NCBI GenBank assembly: GCA_955652155.1
Contig: CATPAT010000196.1
Coordinates: 1 to 5,061, forward strand
Reading direction: 5' to 3'
DNA length: 5,061 bases
Origin: an uncultured Chthoniobacterales bacterium
GTDB lineage: Bacteria; Verrucomicrobiota; Verrucomicrobiia; Chthoniobacterales; UBA10450
Every line of letters begins with the position of its first letter. Position 1 is the stretch's first letter. This document shows positions 1-5,061 of this stretch, one piece after another. The notes under the pieces were generated by a model, which did no database searches, had not been told where the DNA came from, and worked only from the letters and a program-made list of their open reading frames with translations. Made by a program: the position numbers and the translations under genes.

Positions 1-621
1 AAACAGATTCGCGATGATGATGTCGACTAGGCCGCCGTAGCCGCTTCGTCGGAGGAGGCTGTTTGGCGGAGATTTCCAACGACGCACGTCGCTGACGAGA
101 AATTGCACGCCTTGAATCTTGTTTGCCAGTGCATTCGCTTTTGCGGTCGAGATCGCGACTGGATCGTTATCGATTCCGATTACCCGTTGCGCACCTAACA
201 AACGCGCAGCTAGCGCCAGAATTCCCGAACCTGTTCCAAGATCGACAATCGACCAGCGCGACCTCCATTTACGCGTTAATTTCTCGAGTAATCGCAACGA
301 CATTGCAGTCGTCGCGTGTTGACCAGTTCCGAAAGCGGCGCGAGCAGGAATGATTAACTTTTGATTCCGGAGTTCGATCGGCTTGGTTTTTTGCTGACGC
401 GAAAAGCGTTTTAACCAATCGCGCGGAAGTTTCTCGACTCGTCCACCGAATTGTTTCGCCAGGTTTAGCAACCCAGTGCGGGAACTTGATGCGACTTCGA
501 ACTGCAATCGTCGTCGACCGGCTTGTTCGATTATCGCCAATCGATCGCCCGCAGCGGTGCGTAACTCCTCTTCTTTATCCCTCCACCACTTCTCGCTTGC
601 CTGTCGTCGCCACAAATACAT
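1..621 (-). CDS. prmA: Ribosomal protein L11 methyltransferase PrmA (C-terminus cut by window edge)
   Basis: The reverse strand is open from an ATG at 621 to base 1, giving 207 codons with no stop, so the C-terminus lies outside the window. PrmA is a cytoplasmic SAM-dependent enzyme that methylates ribosomal protein L11. The first 80 or so residues form a divergent N-terminal part beginning MYLWRR, the place of the substrate-recognition domain. Next comes the PrmA signature AFGTGQHATT (96-105), then the SAM-binding loop VDLGTGSGIL (126-135), the acidic end of strand 2 in GIDNDP (149-154), and the start of the catalytic-loop strand in IIIANLF (201-207), where the family has an Asn-Ile/Leu motif. 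E. coli PrmA is about 293 residues, so roughly the last quarter is missing. No clear Shine-Dalgarno precedes the ATG; I see no better upstream start. It is divergent from the dioxygenase gene. The family call is firm; the substrate is inferred from the family. Confidence 0.93.
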   Translation of the reverse strand, partial: MYLWRRQASEKWWRDKEEELRTAAGDRLAIIEQAGRRRLQFEVASSSRTGLLNLAKQFGGRVEKLPRDWLKRFSRQQKTKPIELRNQKLIIPARAAFGTGQHATTAMSLRLLEKLTRKWRSRWSIVDLGTGSGILALAARLLGAQRVIGIDNDPVAISTAKANALANKIQGVQFLVSDVRRWKSPPNSLLRRSGYGGLVDIIIANLF

Positions 622-665
622 GCGTTGAATAAGTCGTGGGAAACTTGTTAGCCTTCAGTTCGATT

Positions 666-1619
666 GTGAAACTTCGCGGAATTCATCATATCACTGCCAT
701 CGCGAGCGATCCTCAGCGCAACGTGGATTTTTACACCCACATCCTCGGCCTGCGCTTGGCCAAGCGCACTGTCAACTTCGACGATCCATCGACCTATCAT
801 TTTTATTTTGGCGATCGGACCGGACGGCCGGGAACGGCCATTACTTTTTTTGCGTGGCCGGGTGCGCGTCGCGGGACCCGCGGAACCGGCCAGGTAATCA
901 GTGCGAGTTTCGCGATCCCAGCGAGTTCGATCGCGTATTGGAAAACGCGCTTCGCCGAACATCGCGTTTTCTGTGAAGAAATCCCGTCGCGCTTTAATGC
1001 GCCCGGTCTTCGCTTAACCGATGCCGATGGACTGTTGCTCGAGTTAATCGAATCGGCGCAACTGGACGATGTCGACCTTAAATATGAAAGCGAAGTACCG
1101 CAGAAGTTTGCGATCCACGGGTTTCACGCGCCGACGCTTGAAGTGCAACAGACCGGGCCGACGGAGGAATTACTTAAAACGCTCGGCTTCGAATTGATCG
1201 GCGAAGAAGAATCGCGCCGCCGATTGTCGGTAAATTCCAAATCGACAAGCGCTCAGGTCGACCTTGTCGAACGAGCCGAGGGACAGTTTGGGGTGAATTC
1301 GGCCGGGACGGTGCATCACATCGCTTTCCGATGCGCGAACGACAAGGAACAATCACGCTGGCGTAAAGGGCTGGTCGACCTTGGTTTGCACGTCACCCCG
1401 GTTATCGACCGCTTTTATTTTCATTCGATCTATTTTCGCGAGCCCGGTGGTATTTTGTTTGAGATTGCGACCGAAGGTCCCGGATTTACCGTCGACGAAC
1501 CGGTCAAACAGCTGGGTGAAAGTCTGAAATTACCATCCCAGTACGAGCAAAATCGGGCTGAAATTGAGCGTGCGCTTCCGCCGATTTTGATCGAGGCAAA
1601 AGTGAAGACTGCGGGTTAA
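666..1619 (+). CDS. VOC-family ring-cleaving (extradiol-type) dioxygenase, MhqO-like
   Basis: A 317-residue protein with two tandem vicinal-oxygen-chelate domains (about 1-140 and 150-290), the length usual for MhqO/MhqA-type hydroquinone or catechol ring-cleaving dioxygenases. The start MKLRGIHHITAIAS carries the first His pair (7-8) and leads into RNVDFYTHILGLRL. The second domain has GTVHHIAFR (His217-His218) and REPGGILFEIATEGPGF, with Glu266 as the probable third metal ligand; the His-His-Glu triad predicts an Fe(II) or Mn(II) enzyme opening a dihydroxylated aromatic ring. I chose GTG at 666 because the family begins at this point; an in-frame GTG at 636 would add ten unconserved residues (GNLLAFSSIV) and TTG at 645 is also in frame. 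No strong Shine-Dalgarno supports any of them. The gene is divergent from prmA and 48 bp ahead of aroF on the same strand. The natural substrate cannot be read from sequence, and a glyoxalase-like role is not excluded. Confidence 0.88.
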   Translation: MKLRGIHHITAIASDPQRNVDFYTHILGLRLAKRTVNFDDPSTYHFYFGDRTGRPGTAITFFAWPGARRGTRGTGQVISASFAIPASSIAYWKTRFAEHRVFCEEIPSRFNAPGLRLTDADGLLLELIESAQLDDVDLKYESEVPQKFAIHGFHAPTLEVQQTGPTEELLKTLGFELIGEEESRRRLSVNSKSTSAQVDLVERAEGQFGVNSAGTVHHIAFRCANDKEQSRWRKGLVDLGLHVTPVIDRFYFHSIYFREPGGILFEIATEGPGFTVDEPVKQLGESLKLPSQYEQNRAEIERALPPILIEAKVKTAG

Positions 1620-1621
1620 AT

Positions 1622-1651
1622 TTGACCGAAGGGTATTATTCCCGGTAAATA
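1622..1651 (+). promoter_or_regulatory. Candidate promoter for aroF
   Basis: In the 48-bp gap between the dioxygenase stop and aroF there is TTGACC (1622-1627), matching the -35 consensus at five of six positions, and an AT-rich TAAATA (1646-1651) 18 bp downstream as a poor -10 (three of six). Transcription would begin around 1658, only about 10 nt before the aroF ATG, giving an almost leaderless message; that would fit the absence of a Shine-Dalgarno there. This is consensus matching only. Read-through from the dioxygenase gene is the alternative, since no terminator lies between the two. Confidence 0.28.
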
Positions 1652-1667
1652 AACGACTTTTCACGCC

Positions 1668-2687
1668 ATGCTCATCGTAATGAATGCCAGCGCCGGCAAG
1701 GGCGAGATCGACAATGTTGTGCGCGTGGTCGAATCGCTCGGGTTTCGCGCGCACGTCATGCCCGGCGCAAACCGCACCGCGATCGGTATCACCGGCAACC
1801 AGGGCGCGGTCGATCTCTCGCATTTTGAAAATCTCCCGGGCGTTTCGGAAGCGATCCGTGTTACCAAACCGTACAAATTGATCACCCTCGATCTCCGGCC
1901 GGAACGGACGATTGTCGACCTCGGAGACGGGGCCAGAATCGGTGACGGCTCGCTCGCGATTATTGCCGGACCGTGTGCGATCGAGAACCGGAAGCAGGCG
2001 TTTGGGATAGCCGACATTGTTCAACGCAGCGGCGCCAAATTTTTCCGCGGCGGCGCATTCAAGCCGCGCACTTCCCCTTACGCTTTTTCCGGGCTGGGTG
2101 AGCCGGGCCTCAAGATTCTCGCCGAGATCCGGAACGAGTTCGGTCTGAAGATCGTGAGCGAAGCGCTCGATGAAGCGAACGTCGATCTGGTCGAAAAATA
2201 TGCCGATATGATTCAGATCGGTGCGCGCAACATGCAGAATTTCACGCTCCTTCGGCGCGTCGGTCGCTCGAAGTTGCCAGTGCTGTTAAAGCGCGGCATG
2301 GCCGCGACGTTAGAAGAGTGGTTACTGGCGGCCGAATACGTGATGGCGGAAGGAAATTACAACATTGTTCTGTGCGAGCGGGGCGTGCGCACGTTCGCCC
2401 AACACACGCGGAACACGCTTGATTTAGCTGCAGTTCCAGCGGTAAGAAAAATTTCGCATTTGCCGGTGATTGTCGATGCTGCGCATGGAACCGGCCGCAG
2501 CTACATGGTGACGCCTCTCGCGCGCGCTGGAATCGCCGTCGGCGCGGACGGTTTGATGATCGAAGTGCACGGGCGACCGGACGAAGCGCTCTCGGACGGC
2601 GCGCAATCACTGAGGTTCGACGAATACGAACAAATGGTGCGTGAAGTCCGCCAGATTCACGACGTGATCTCGCGCAACGGCACTTAA
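1668..2687 (+). CDS. aroF: 3-deoxy-7-phosphoheptulonate (DAHP) synthase, type I-beta with N-terminal regulatory domain
   Basis: This enzyme condenses phosphoenolpyruvate with erythrose 4-phosphate to DAHP, the first committed step of the shikimate pathway. The 339 residues match the length of the Thermotoga maritima type. Residues 1-70 (MLIVMNASAGKGEI, then TAIGITGNQG) form the ferredoxin-like domain that mediates feedback control by aromatic amino acids in that subgroup. The barrel follows: AIIAGPCAIE (98-106), FFRGGAFKPRTSPYAFSGLG (125-144), IGARNMQNF (184-192), VLLKRGM (205-211), LCERGVRTF (235-243), DAAHGTGR (270-277) and LMIEVH (296-301). The four expected metal ligands are present as Cys103, His273, Glu299 and Asp310, each one position on from the Thermotoga enzyme. 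One departure is HGRP (301-304), where the family normally has His-Pro. No clear Shine-Dalgarno precedes the ATG. Its TAA stop interlocks with that of convergent trpG. The symbol follows the common naming of this class; aroG and aroA are also used. Confidence 0.95.
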   Translation: MLIVMNASAGKGEIDNVVRVVESLGFRAHVMPGANRTAIGITGNQGAVDLSHFENLPGVSEAIRVTKPYKLITLDLRPERTIVDLGDGARIGDGSLAIIAGPCAIENRKQAFGIADIVQRSGAKFFRGGAFKPRTSPYAFSGLGEPGLKILAEIRNEFGLKIVSEALDEANVDLVEKYADMIQIGARNMQNFTLLRRVGRSKLPVLLKRGMAATLEEWLLAAEYVMAEGNYNIVLCERGVRTFAQHTRNTLDLAAVPAVRKISHLPVIVDAAHGTGRSYMVTPLARAGIAVGADGLMIEVHGRPDEALSDGAQSLRFDEYEQMVREVRQIHDVISRNGT

Positions 2688-3250
2688 ACGCGCAGGAAAT
2701 TCGCGAGCAGCTTGCGTCCTTCGGTCGTCAGGATCGATTCGGGATGAAACTGGACGCCGTGGATCGGAAATTGTCGATGTTGCAGTCCCATAATTTCGTC
2801 GTCGTCGGTCTCGGCGGTGATTACGAGCGAATCGGGCAACGATTCGCGGCGCACGATCAATGAATGATAGCGCGTTGCTTCGAGTGGCTCGGGCAAGTCC
2901 TTAAAAACGCCGCGGCTTTGGTGGTGAATCTTCGACGTTTTGCCGTGCATTAACCTTTCTGCGCGCACCACTTCGCCGCCGAAAGCTTGCGCGATGCATT
3001 GATGACCGAGACAAACGCCAAGAATGGGAAGCTTCGGTCCCAATTCGCGAATTAGATCGGAGCTGACGCCGGCATTTTCCGGACGCCCTGGTCCGGGTGA
3101 AATGCAAATTCGATCCGGTTTCAGTTTTTCGATCTCGTCGATCGAGATTTCGTTGTTTCGCTTCACCGTAAGATCAACATCCATCTCGCCGAAGAGCTGG
3201 ACGAGATTGTAAGTGAACGAATCGTAATTATCGATGACGAGCAATCTCAC
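2684..3250 (-). CDS. trpG: Anthranilate synthase component II, glutamine amidotransferase (possibly shared with aminodeoxychorismate synthase)
   Basis: A class I glutamine amidotransferase of 188 residues that releases ammonia from glutamine and passes it to TrpE. It opens with MRLLVIDNYDSFTYNL, has the oxyanion-loop SPGPGRPE (51-58), the nucleophile elbow GVCLGHQ (78-84, Cys80) and the His169/Glu171 pair in VQFHPESILT, completing the Cys-His-Glu triad. HGKTSKIHH (102-110) is also typical. The start is GTG at 3250, because homologues begin exactly at MRLLVIDNYDSF; a longer open frame reaching 3328 would add 26 unconserved residues inside trpE. It lies 14 nt after the trpE stop (purine-rich spacer), so the two are probably one transcript. 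In many bacteria one TrpG/PabA serves both tryptophan and folate synthesis; the trpE neighbour favours the trp role, but dual use is possible. The last codon overlaps the end of convergent aroF. Confidence 0.94.
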   Translation of the reverse strand: MRLLVIDNYDSFTYNLVQLFGEMDVDLTVKRNNEISIDEIEKLKPDRICISPGPGRPENAGVSSDLIRELGPKLPILGVCLGHQCIAQAFGGEVVRAERLMHGKTSKIHHQSRGVFKDLPEPLEATRYHSLIVRRESLPDSLVITAETDDDEIMGLQHRQFPIHGVQFHPESILTTEGRKLLANFLRV

Positions 3251-3264
3251 TCTTTCGCTTTCTT

Positions 3265-4731
3265 TTAATCTTCTTTCTTCGTTGCACGCGCGATGGCGGT
3301 CAGCATCGCTTTCGCCTTGCTCACGCATTCGTCAAATTCGCGCGTGGGATCGGAATCGGCCACGATACCCGCCCCCGTTTGCAGATAGGCTCTTCCGTTT
3401 TTCAAAACGATCGAGCGGATCGCGATGCAGCTGTCGTGCGATCCATCAAAGCCGAAGTAACCAACAATTCCCGCGTAAAATCCGCGTCGCGCTTTTTCCA
3501 AATCGGCAATGATTTGCATCGCGCGAATTTTCGGCGCGCCAGAGACCGTGCCCGCGGGAAACGTTGCGCGAATCGCGTCGAAGGCGTTCGTGCCCTCGCG
3601 CAAACGCGCGACGATGTGCGAAACGATGTGCATGACATGGCTGTAGCGCTCGATCACCATTTGTTCCGTCACGCGGACGCTGCCGAACTCCGCGACCCGT
3701 CCAAGATCATTTCGCCCGAGATCGATCAGCATTACGTGCTCAGCGCGCTCTTTTGGATCGACAATCAAATCGGCCGCAAATCTTTCATCTTCCGCCAAAT
3801 CTTTGCCGCGCGGATAAGTTCCGGCGATCGGACGCAACTCGGCGATCCGCTCCCGCACTCGCAGATGAACTTCCGGCGAACTGCCAAGGACCGCGAAATC
3901 GCGGCCGAAGCGTAAACAAAACATATACGGCGAAGGATTCCCGAAGCGGAGCGCGCGGTAAAGATCGAGCGGCTCACCGAGAAAATCGGTTTCGAACCGC
4001 TGCGACAACACAACCTGAAAAATATCGCCGGCCGCGATCAGCTCTTTGGCCTTTGCGACCATCGATTCAAATTCTGCGCGAGCTGTGTTGCTGGCTGGTG
4101 ACACAAGACTCCCGGCCGCTTTCGCATCAATCGGCTGAAGGGCCCGCGACTCGCTCAGCTTCGACAACGTTCTCTGCAGATCGGCTTCCGCGCGTCCGTA
4201 GGCGTCCTCCGCAGAAGTATTGTTTTCGATATGCGCGTTACAAATGAGCCGAAGTTTTCGAAATCGATGATCAAACACGATCAAGATCCGCGGAATCATG
4301 AACATCATTTCCGGATTCTTCAGATCGTCCCGTGGATGGATTGGCACAGTCGGCTCGAAAAATCGAACGACGTCGTACCCGATGTAACCAACCGCGCCGC
4401 CGACGAAATGGGGAACGTCGGGACGCTCGACAAATTGAAAACGCGACAGAATTTTTTGGAGCTTTGTCAGCGGATCGCCTTCGCAATCGGCGCTGTTAAA
4501 AAGTACGAGCGGATCGAAACCGATGAACGAGAAGCGTCCAGACTCTTCGTTCCGCTCCGCCGATTCAAAAAGAAAGCACGGATTCCCGTTGTCGATCTTG
4601 GCAAAAGCGGAGACTGGCGTCTCGACATCCGCGACGAGATCGACAACCAGCGGAATGAGATTGCCGCGCTTGGCGAGTTCGCGGAACTCCTCGCGTCTCG
4701 GAGAAATCGAATGTTGGACCGTTGAAGTAAT
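3265..4731 (-). CDS. trpE: Anthranilate synthase component I (start codon uncertain, possible frameshift at N-terminus)
   Basis: TrpE converts chorismate to anthranilate using ammonia from TrpG. Taking ATT at 4731 as residue 1 gives 488 residues, normal for the family. The N-terminal domain has TPVSAFAKID followed by LFESAE (54-59), the region that binds feedback-inhibiting tryptophan, and GRFSFIGFDP. The chorismate-utilising domain shows GDIFQVVLSQRF (235-246), FGNPSPYMF (263-271), RPIAGTYPRG (300-309), LIDLGRNDLGRV (335-346), SGAPKIRAM (397-405) and GAGIVADSDP. The motif is PIAGT, as in TrpE, not PIKGT as in the PabB proteins that use a catalytic lysine; this and the intact tryptophan site favour TrpE over PabB. 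The frame is open back to a stop at 4840-4842 but holds no ATG, GTG or TTG upstream of the conserved N-terminus; only ATT (4731, 4707) and CTG (4767) occur. An ATG at 4748 lies in the frame that one extra base near 4704-4706 would join to trpE. A GTG at 4347 would delete the regulatory domain and is not the start. Confidence 0.93.
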   Translation of the reverse strand: MTSTVQHSISPRREEFRELAKRGNLIPLVVDLVADVETPVSAFAKIDNGNPCFLFESAERNEESGRFSFIGFDPLVLFNSADCEGDPLTKLQKILSRFQFVERPDVPHFVGGAVGYIGYDVVRFFEPTVPIHPRDDLKNPEMMFMIPRILIVFDHRFRKLRLICNAHIENNTSAEDAYGRAEADLQRTLSKLSESRALQPIDAKAAGSLVSPASNTARAEFESMVAKAKELIAAGDIFQVVLSQRFETDFLGEPLDLYRALRFGNPSPYMFCLRFGRDFAVLGSSPEVHLRVRERIAELRPIAGTYPRGKDLAEDERFAADLIVDPKERAEHVMLIDLGRNDLGRVAEFGSVRVTEQMVIERYSHVMHIVSHIVARLREGTNAFDAIRATFPAGTVSGAPKIRAMQIIADLEKARRGFYAGIVGYFGFDGSHDSCIAIRSIVLKNGRAYLQTGAGIVADSDPTREFDECVSKAKAMLTAIARATKKED

Positions 4732-4741
4732 GGCAAAGAAT

Positions 4742-4767
4742 CTGGCATTACTCTGGCGCTCTGCCAG
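4742..4767 (-). promoter_or_regulatory. Mutually exclusive hairpins at the candidate trpE start (possible translational control)
   Basis: On the minus strand the trpE leader contains CTGGC (4767-4763) followed by two copies of GCCAG (4757-4753 and 4746-4742). The first arm can pair with the nearer copy (5-bp stem, 5-nt loop) or, as CTGGCA with TGCCAG, with the farther one (6-bp stem, 14-nt loop). The second pairing buries the UG of the ATG at 4748-4746. The two folds exclude one another, as in an attenuation or start-masking switch. The stems are short and no leader peptide with tryptophan codons is visible, so chance is quite possible. Confidence 0.25.
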
Positions 4768-4783
4768 TCCGCCGAATTTACGG

Positions 4784-4811
4784 TTGCGGAAAGAGCCTGC
4801 TGCGCCATTAT
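4784..4811 (+). promoter_or_regulatory. Weak candidate promoter for tRNA-Gly
   Basis: TTGCGG (4784-4789; three of six -35 matches) and CATTAT (4806-4811; four of six -10 matches) are separated by 16 bp and end 17 nt before the mature tRNA 5' end, a sensible position. The T- and C-rich run up to 4824 follows. It also overlaps the leader of divergent trpE. This is consensus matching only. Confidence 0.25.
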
Positions 4812-4828
4812 TTCTACCCCTTCCAGAC

Positions 4829-4896
<68 letters not shown>

Positions 4897-4903
<7 letters not shown>

Positions 4904-4941
4904 GCCTTCGCTTGAGTTCTGCGAAAGCGAAGGCTGGAGCG
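4897..4941. repeat. 17-bp perfect inverted repeat overlapping the tRNA-Gly 3' end
   Basis: CGCTCCAGCCTTCGCTT (4897-4913) is the exact reverse complement of bases 4925-4941, with an 11-nt loop at 4914-4924. The outer seven bases of the left arm (CGCTCCA) are the tRNA's last acceptor bases, discriminator and CCA, so the right arm carries an inverted copy of the tRNA 3' terminus. No run of T follows, so it is not a canonical intrinsic terminator, although a factor-assisted termination or processing role is possible. A REP-type element or a tRNA attachment site are the other readings. Confidence 0.85.
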
Positions 4942-4945
4942 AGTG

Positions 4946-5008
4946 CGCCGGAGCCTTGGCGAAGGCGGACCGCCCCTCGATAAAGCTACGGCTGGCAAGC
5001 CCGCTGGT
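4946..5008. repeat. REP-like run of small palindromes between tRNA-Gly and the GIY-YIG start
   Basis: This non-coding stretch has a compact hairpin, GCCTT-GGCG-AAGGC (4953-4966), an alternative pairing of CGCC (4946-4949) with GGCG (4958-4961), and a direct repeat GCTGG (4991 and 5003). GCGAAGGC occurs both here (4959-4966) and in the neighbouring inverted repeat (4927-4934). The style, GCGAAGGC next to an AAGCTACGGC-type block, resembles dispersed intergenic repeats of environmental bacteria. That resemblance is from memory, and copy number cannot be judged from one window. Confidence 0.4.
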
Positions 5009-5015
5009 TGGCAAT

Positions 5016-5061
5016 ATGTGCTACGTGTATCTTCTCGTTTCAATTGGCCATCCAAACCAAC
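5016..5061 (+). CDS. GIY-YIG nuclease family protein, N-terminus only (cut by window edge)
   Basis: An ATG at 5016 opens a frame running to the right edge: MCYVYLLVSIGHPNQ, 15 codons. YVYLL directly after the start is how small single-domain GIY-YIG proteins of the UPF0213/YhbQ type begin, with the YVY strand standing for GIY; such proteins usually continue with a TYVG(F/Y)T segment carrying the second half of the motif. The catalytic Arg and Glu lie outside the window, so activity cannot be judged. No good Shine-Dalgarno precedes it. It sits about 110 bp after tRNA-Gly, beyond palindromic repeats. With so few residues this is a pattern-based call, and a chance open frame remains possible. 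Confidence 0.6.
   Translation, partial: MCYVYLLVSIGHPNQ

Noticed and set aside
119..353. Two overlapping plus-strand open frames near the left edge
   Set aside because: They are antisense to prmA, whose SAM-binding motifs are encoded on the other strand here.
1624..1646. GGG-TATTATT-CCC (1631-1643) as a terminator or operator between the dioxygenase gene and aroF
   Set aside because: The stem is only three base pairs and lacks a T tract, so it is within chance expectation.
1530..2024. Minus-strand open frame of 164 codons across the start of aroF
   Set aside because: It is antisense to clear aroF coding sequence and its translation is low-complexity and unlike any family I know.
3251..3328. 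An N-terminal extension of TrpG from ATG 3328
   Set aside because: The 26 extra residues would be out of frame within the trpE C-terminus and are unlike any TrpG; homologues begin at the GTG at 3250.
3379..3915. Plus-strand open frame of 178 codons within trpE
   Set aside because: It is antisense to conserved TrpE motifs and its composition (Arg, Asp and Ala rich) is typical of a shadow frame in GC-rich DNA.
3265..4347. A 360-residue TrpE starting at GTG 4347
   Set aside because: Conserved TrpE sequence, including LFESAE and the glycine-rich block just before this codon, continues unbroken in frame upstream, so the codon is an internal Val.

Overview
The window reads as chromosomal housekeeping DNA from a moderately GC-rich bacterium. 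By general resemblance of the proteins (PrmA, a VOC ring-cleavage dioxygenase, a short type I-beta DAHP synthase, a TrpE/TrpG pair), the weak Shine-Dalgarno signals and the REP-like repeat style, I lean towards Verrucomicrobiota, perhaps a soil Chthoniobacterales-type lineage. That placement is an impression; nothing here fixes the taxon.

Layout, left to right. (1) 1-621, minus strand: the N-terminal 207 codons of prmA (ribosomal protein L11 methyltransferase), running off the left edge. (2) 666-1619, plus strand, divergent from prmA across about 44 bp: an extradiol-type VOC ring-cleaving dioxygenase. (3) 1668-2687, plus strand: aroF, the DAHP synthase that opens the shikimate pathway. (4) 2684-3250 and 3265 to about 4731, minus strand: trpG and trpE, the two subunits of anthranilate synthase, transcribed trpE then trpG and converging on aroF so tightly that the two TAA stop codons interlock. 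(5) 4829-4903, plus strand: tRNA-Gly(GCC). (6) 4897-5015: a 17-bp perfect inverted repeat that uses the tRNA 3' end as one arm, then further small palindromes. (7) 5016-5061, plus strand: the first 15 codons of what looks like a GIY-YIG nuclease, cut by the right edge. No stretch over 300 bases lacks a gene.

Functionally, aroF supplies the pathway leading to chorismate, and TrpE with TrpG draw chorismate off towards tryptophan; TrpG may also serve folate synthesis. prmA, the dioxygenase and the tRNA have no evident link to that pathway.

Two places deserve attention. The trpE reading frame has no ATG, GTG or TTG upstream of its conserved N-terminus, so either it starts at ATT or there is a one-base lesion or sequencing error near 4704-4706. 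The right end, with a tRNA 3' end folded into a long palindrome, REP-like repeats and a GIY-YIG start, looks like the edge of a small repeat-associated or tRNA-targeted element.
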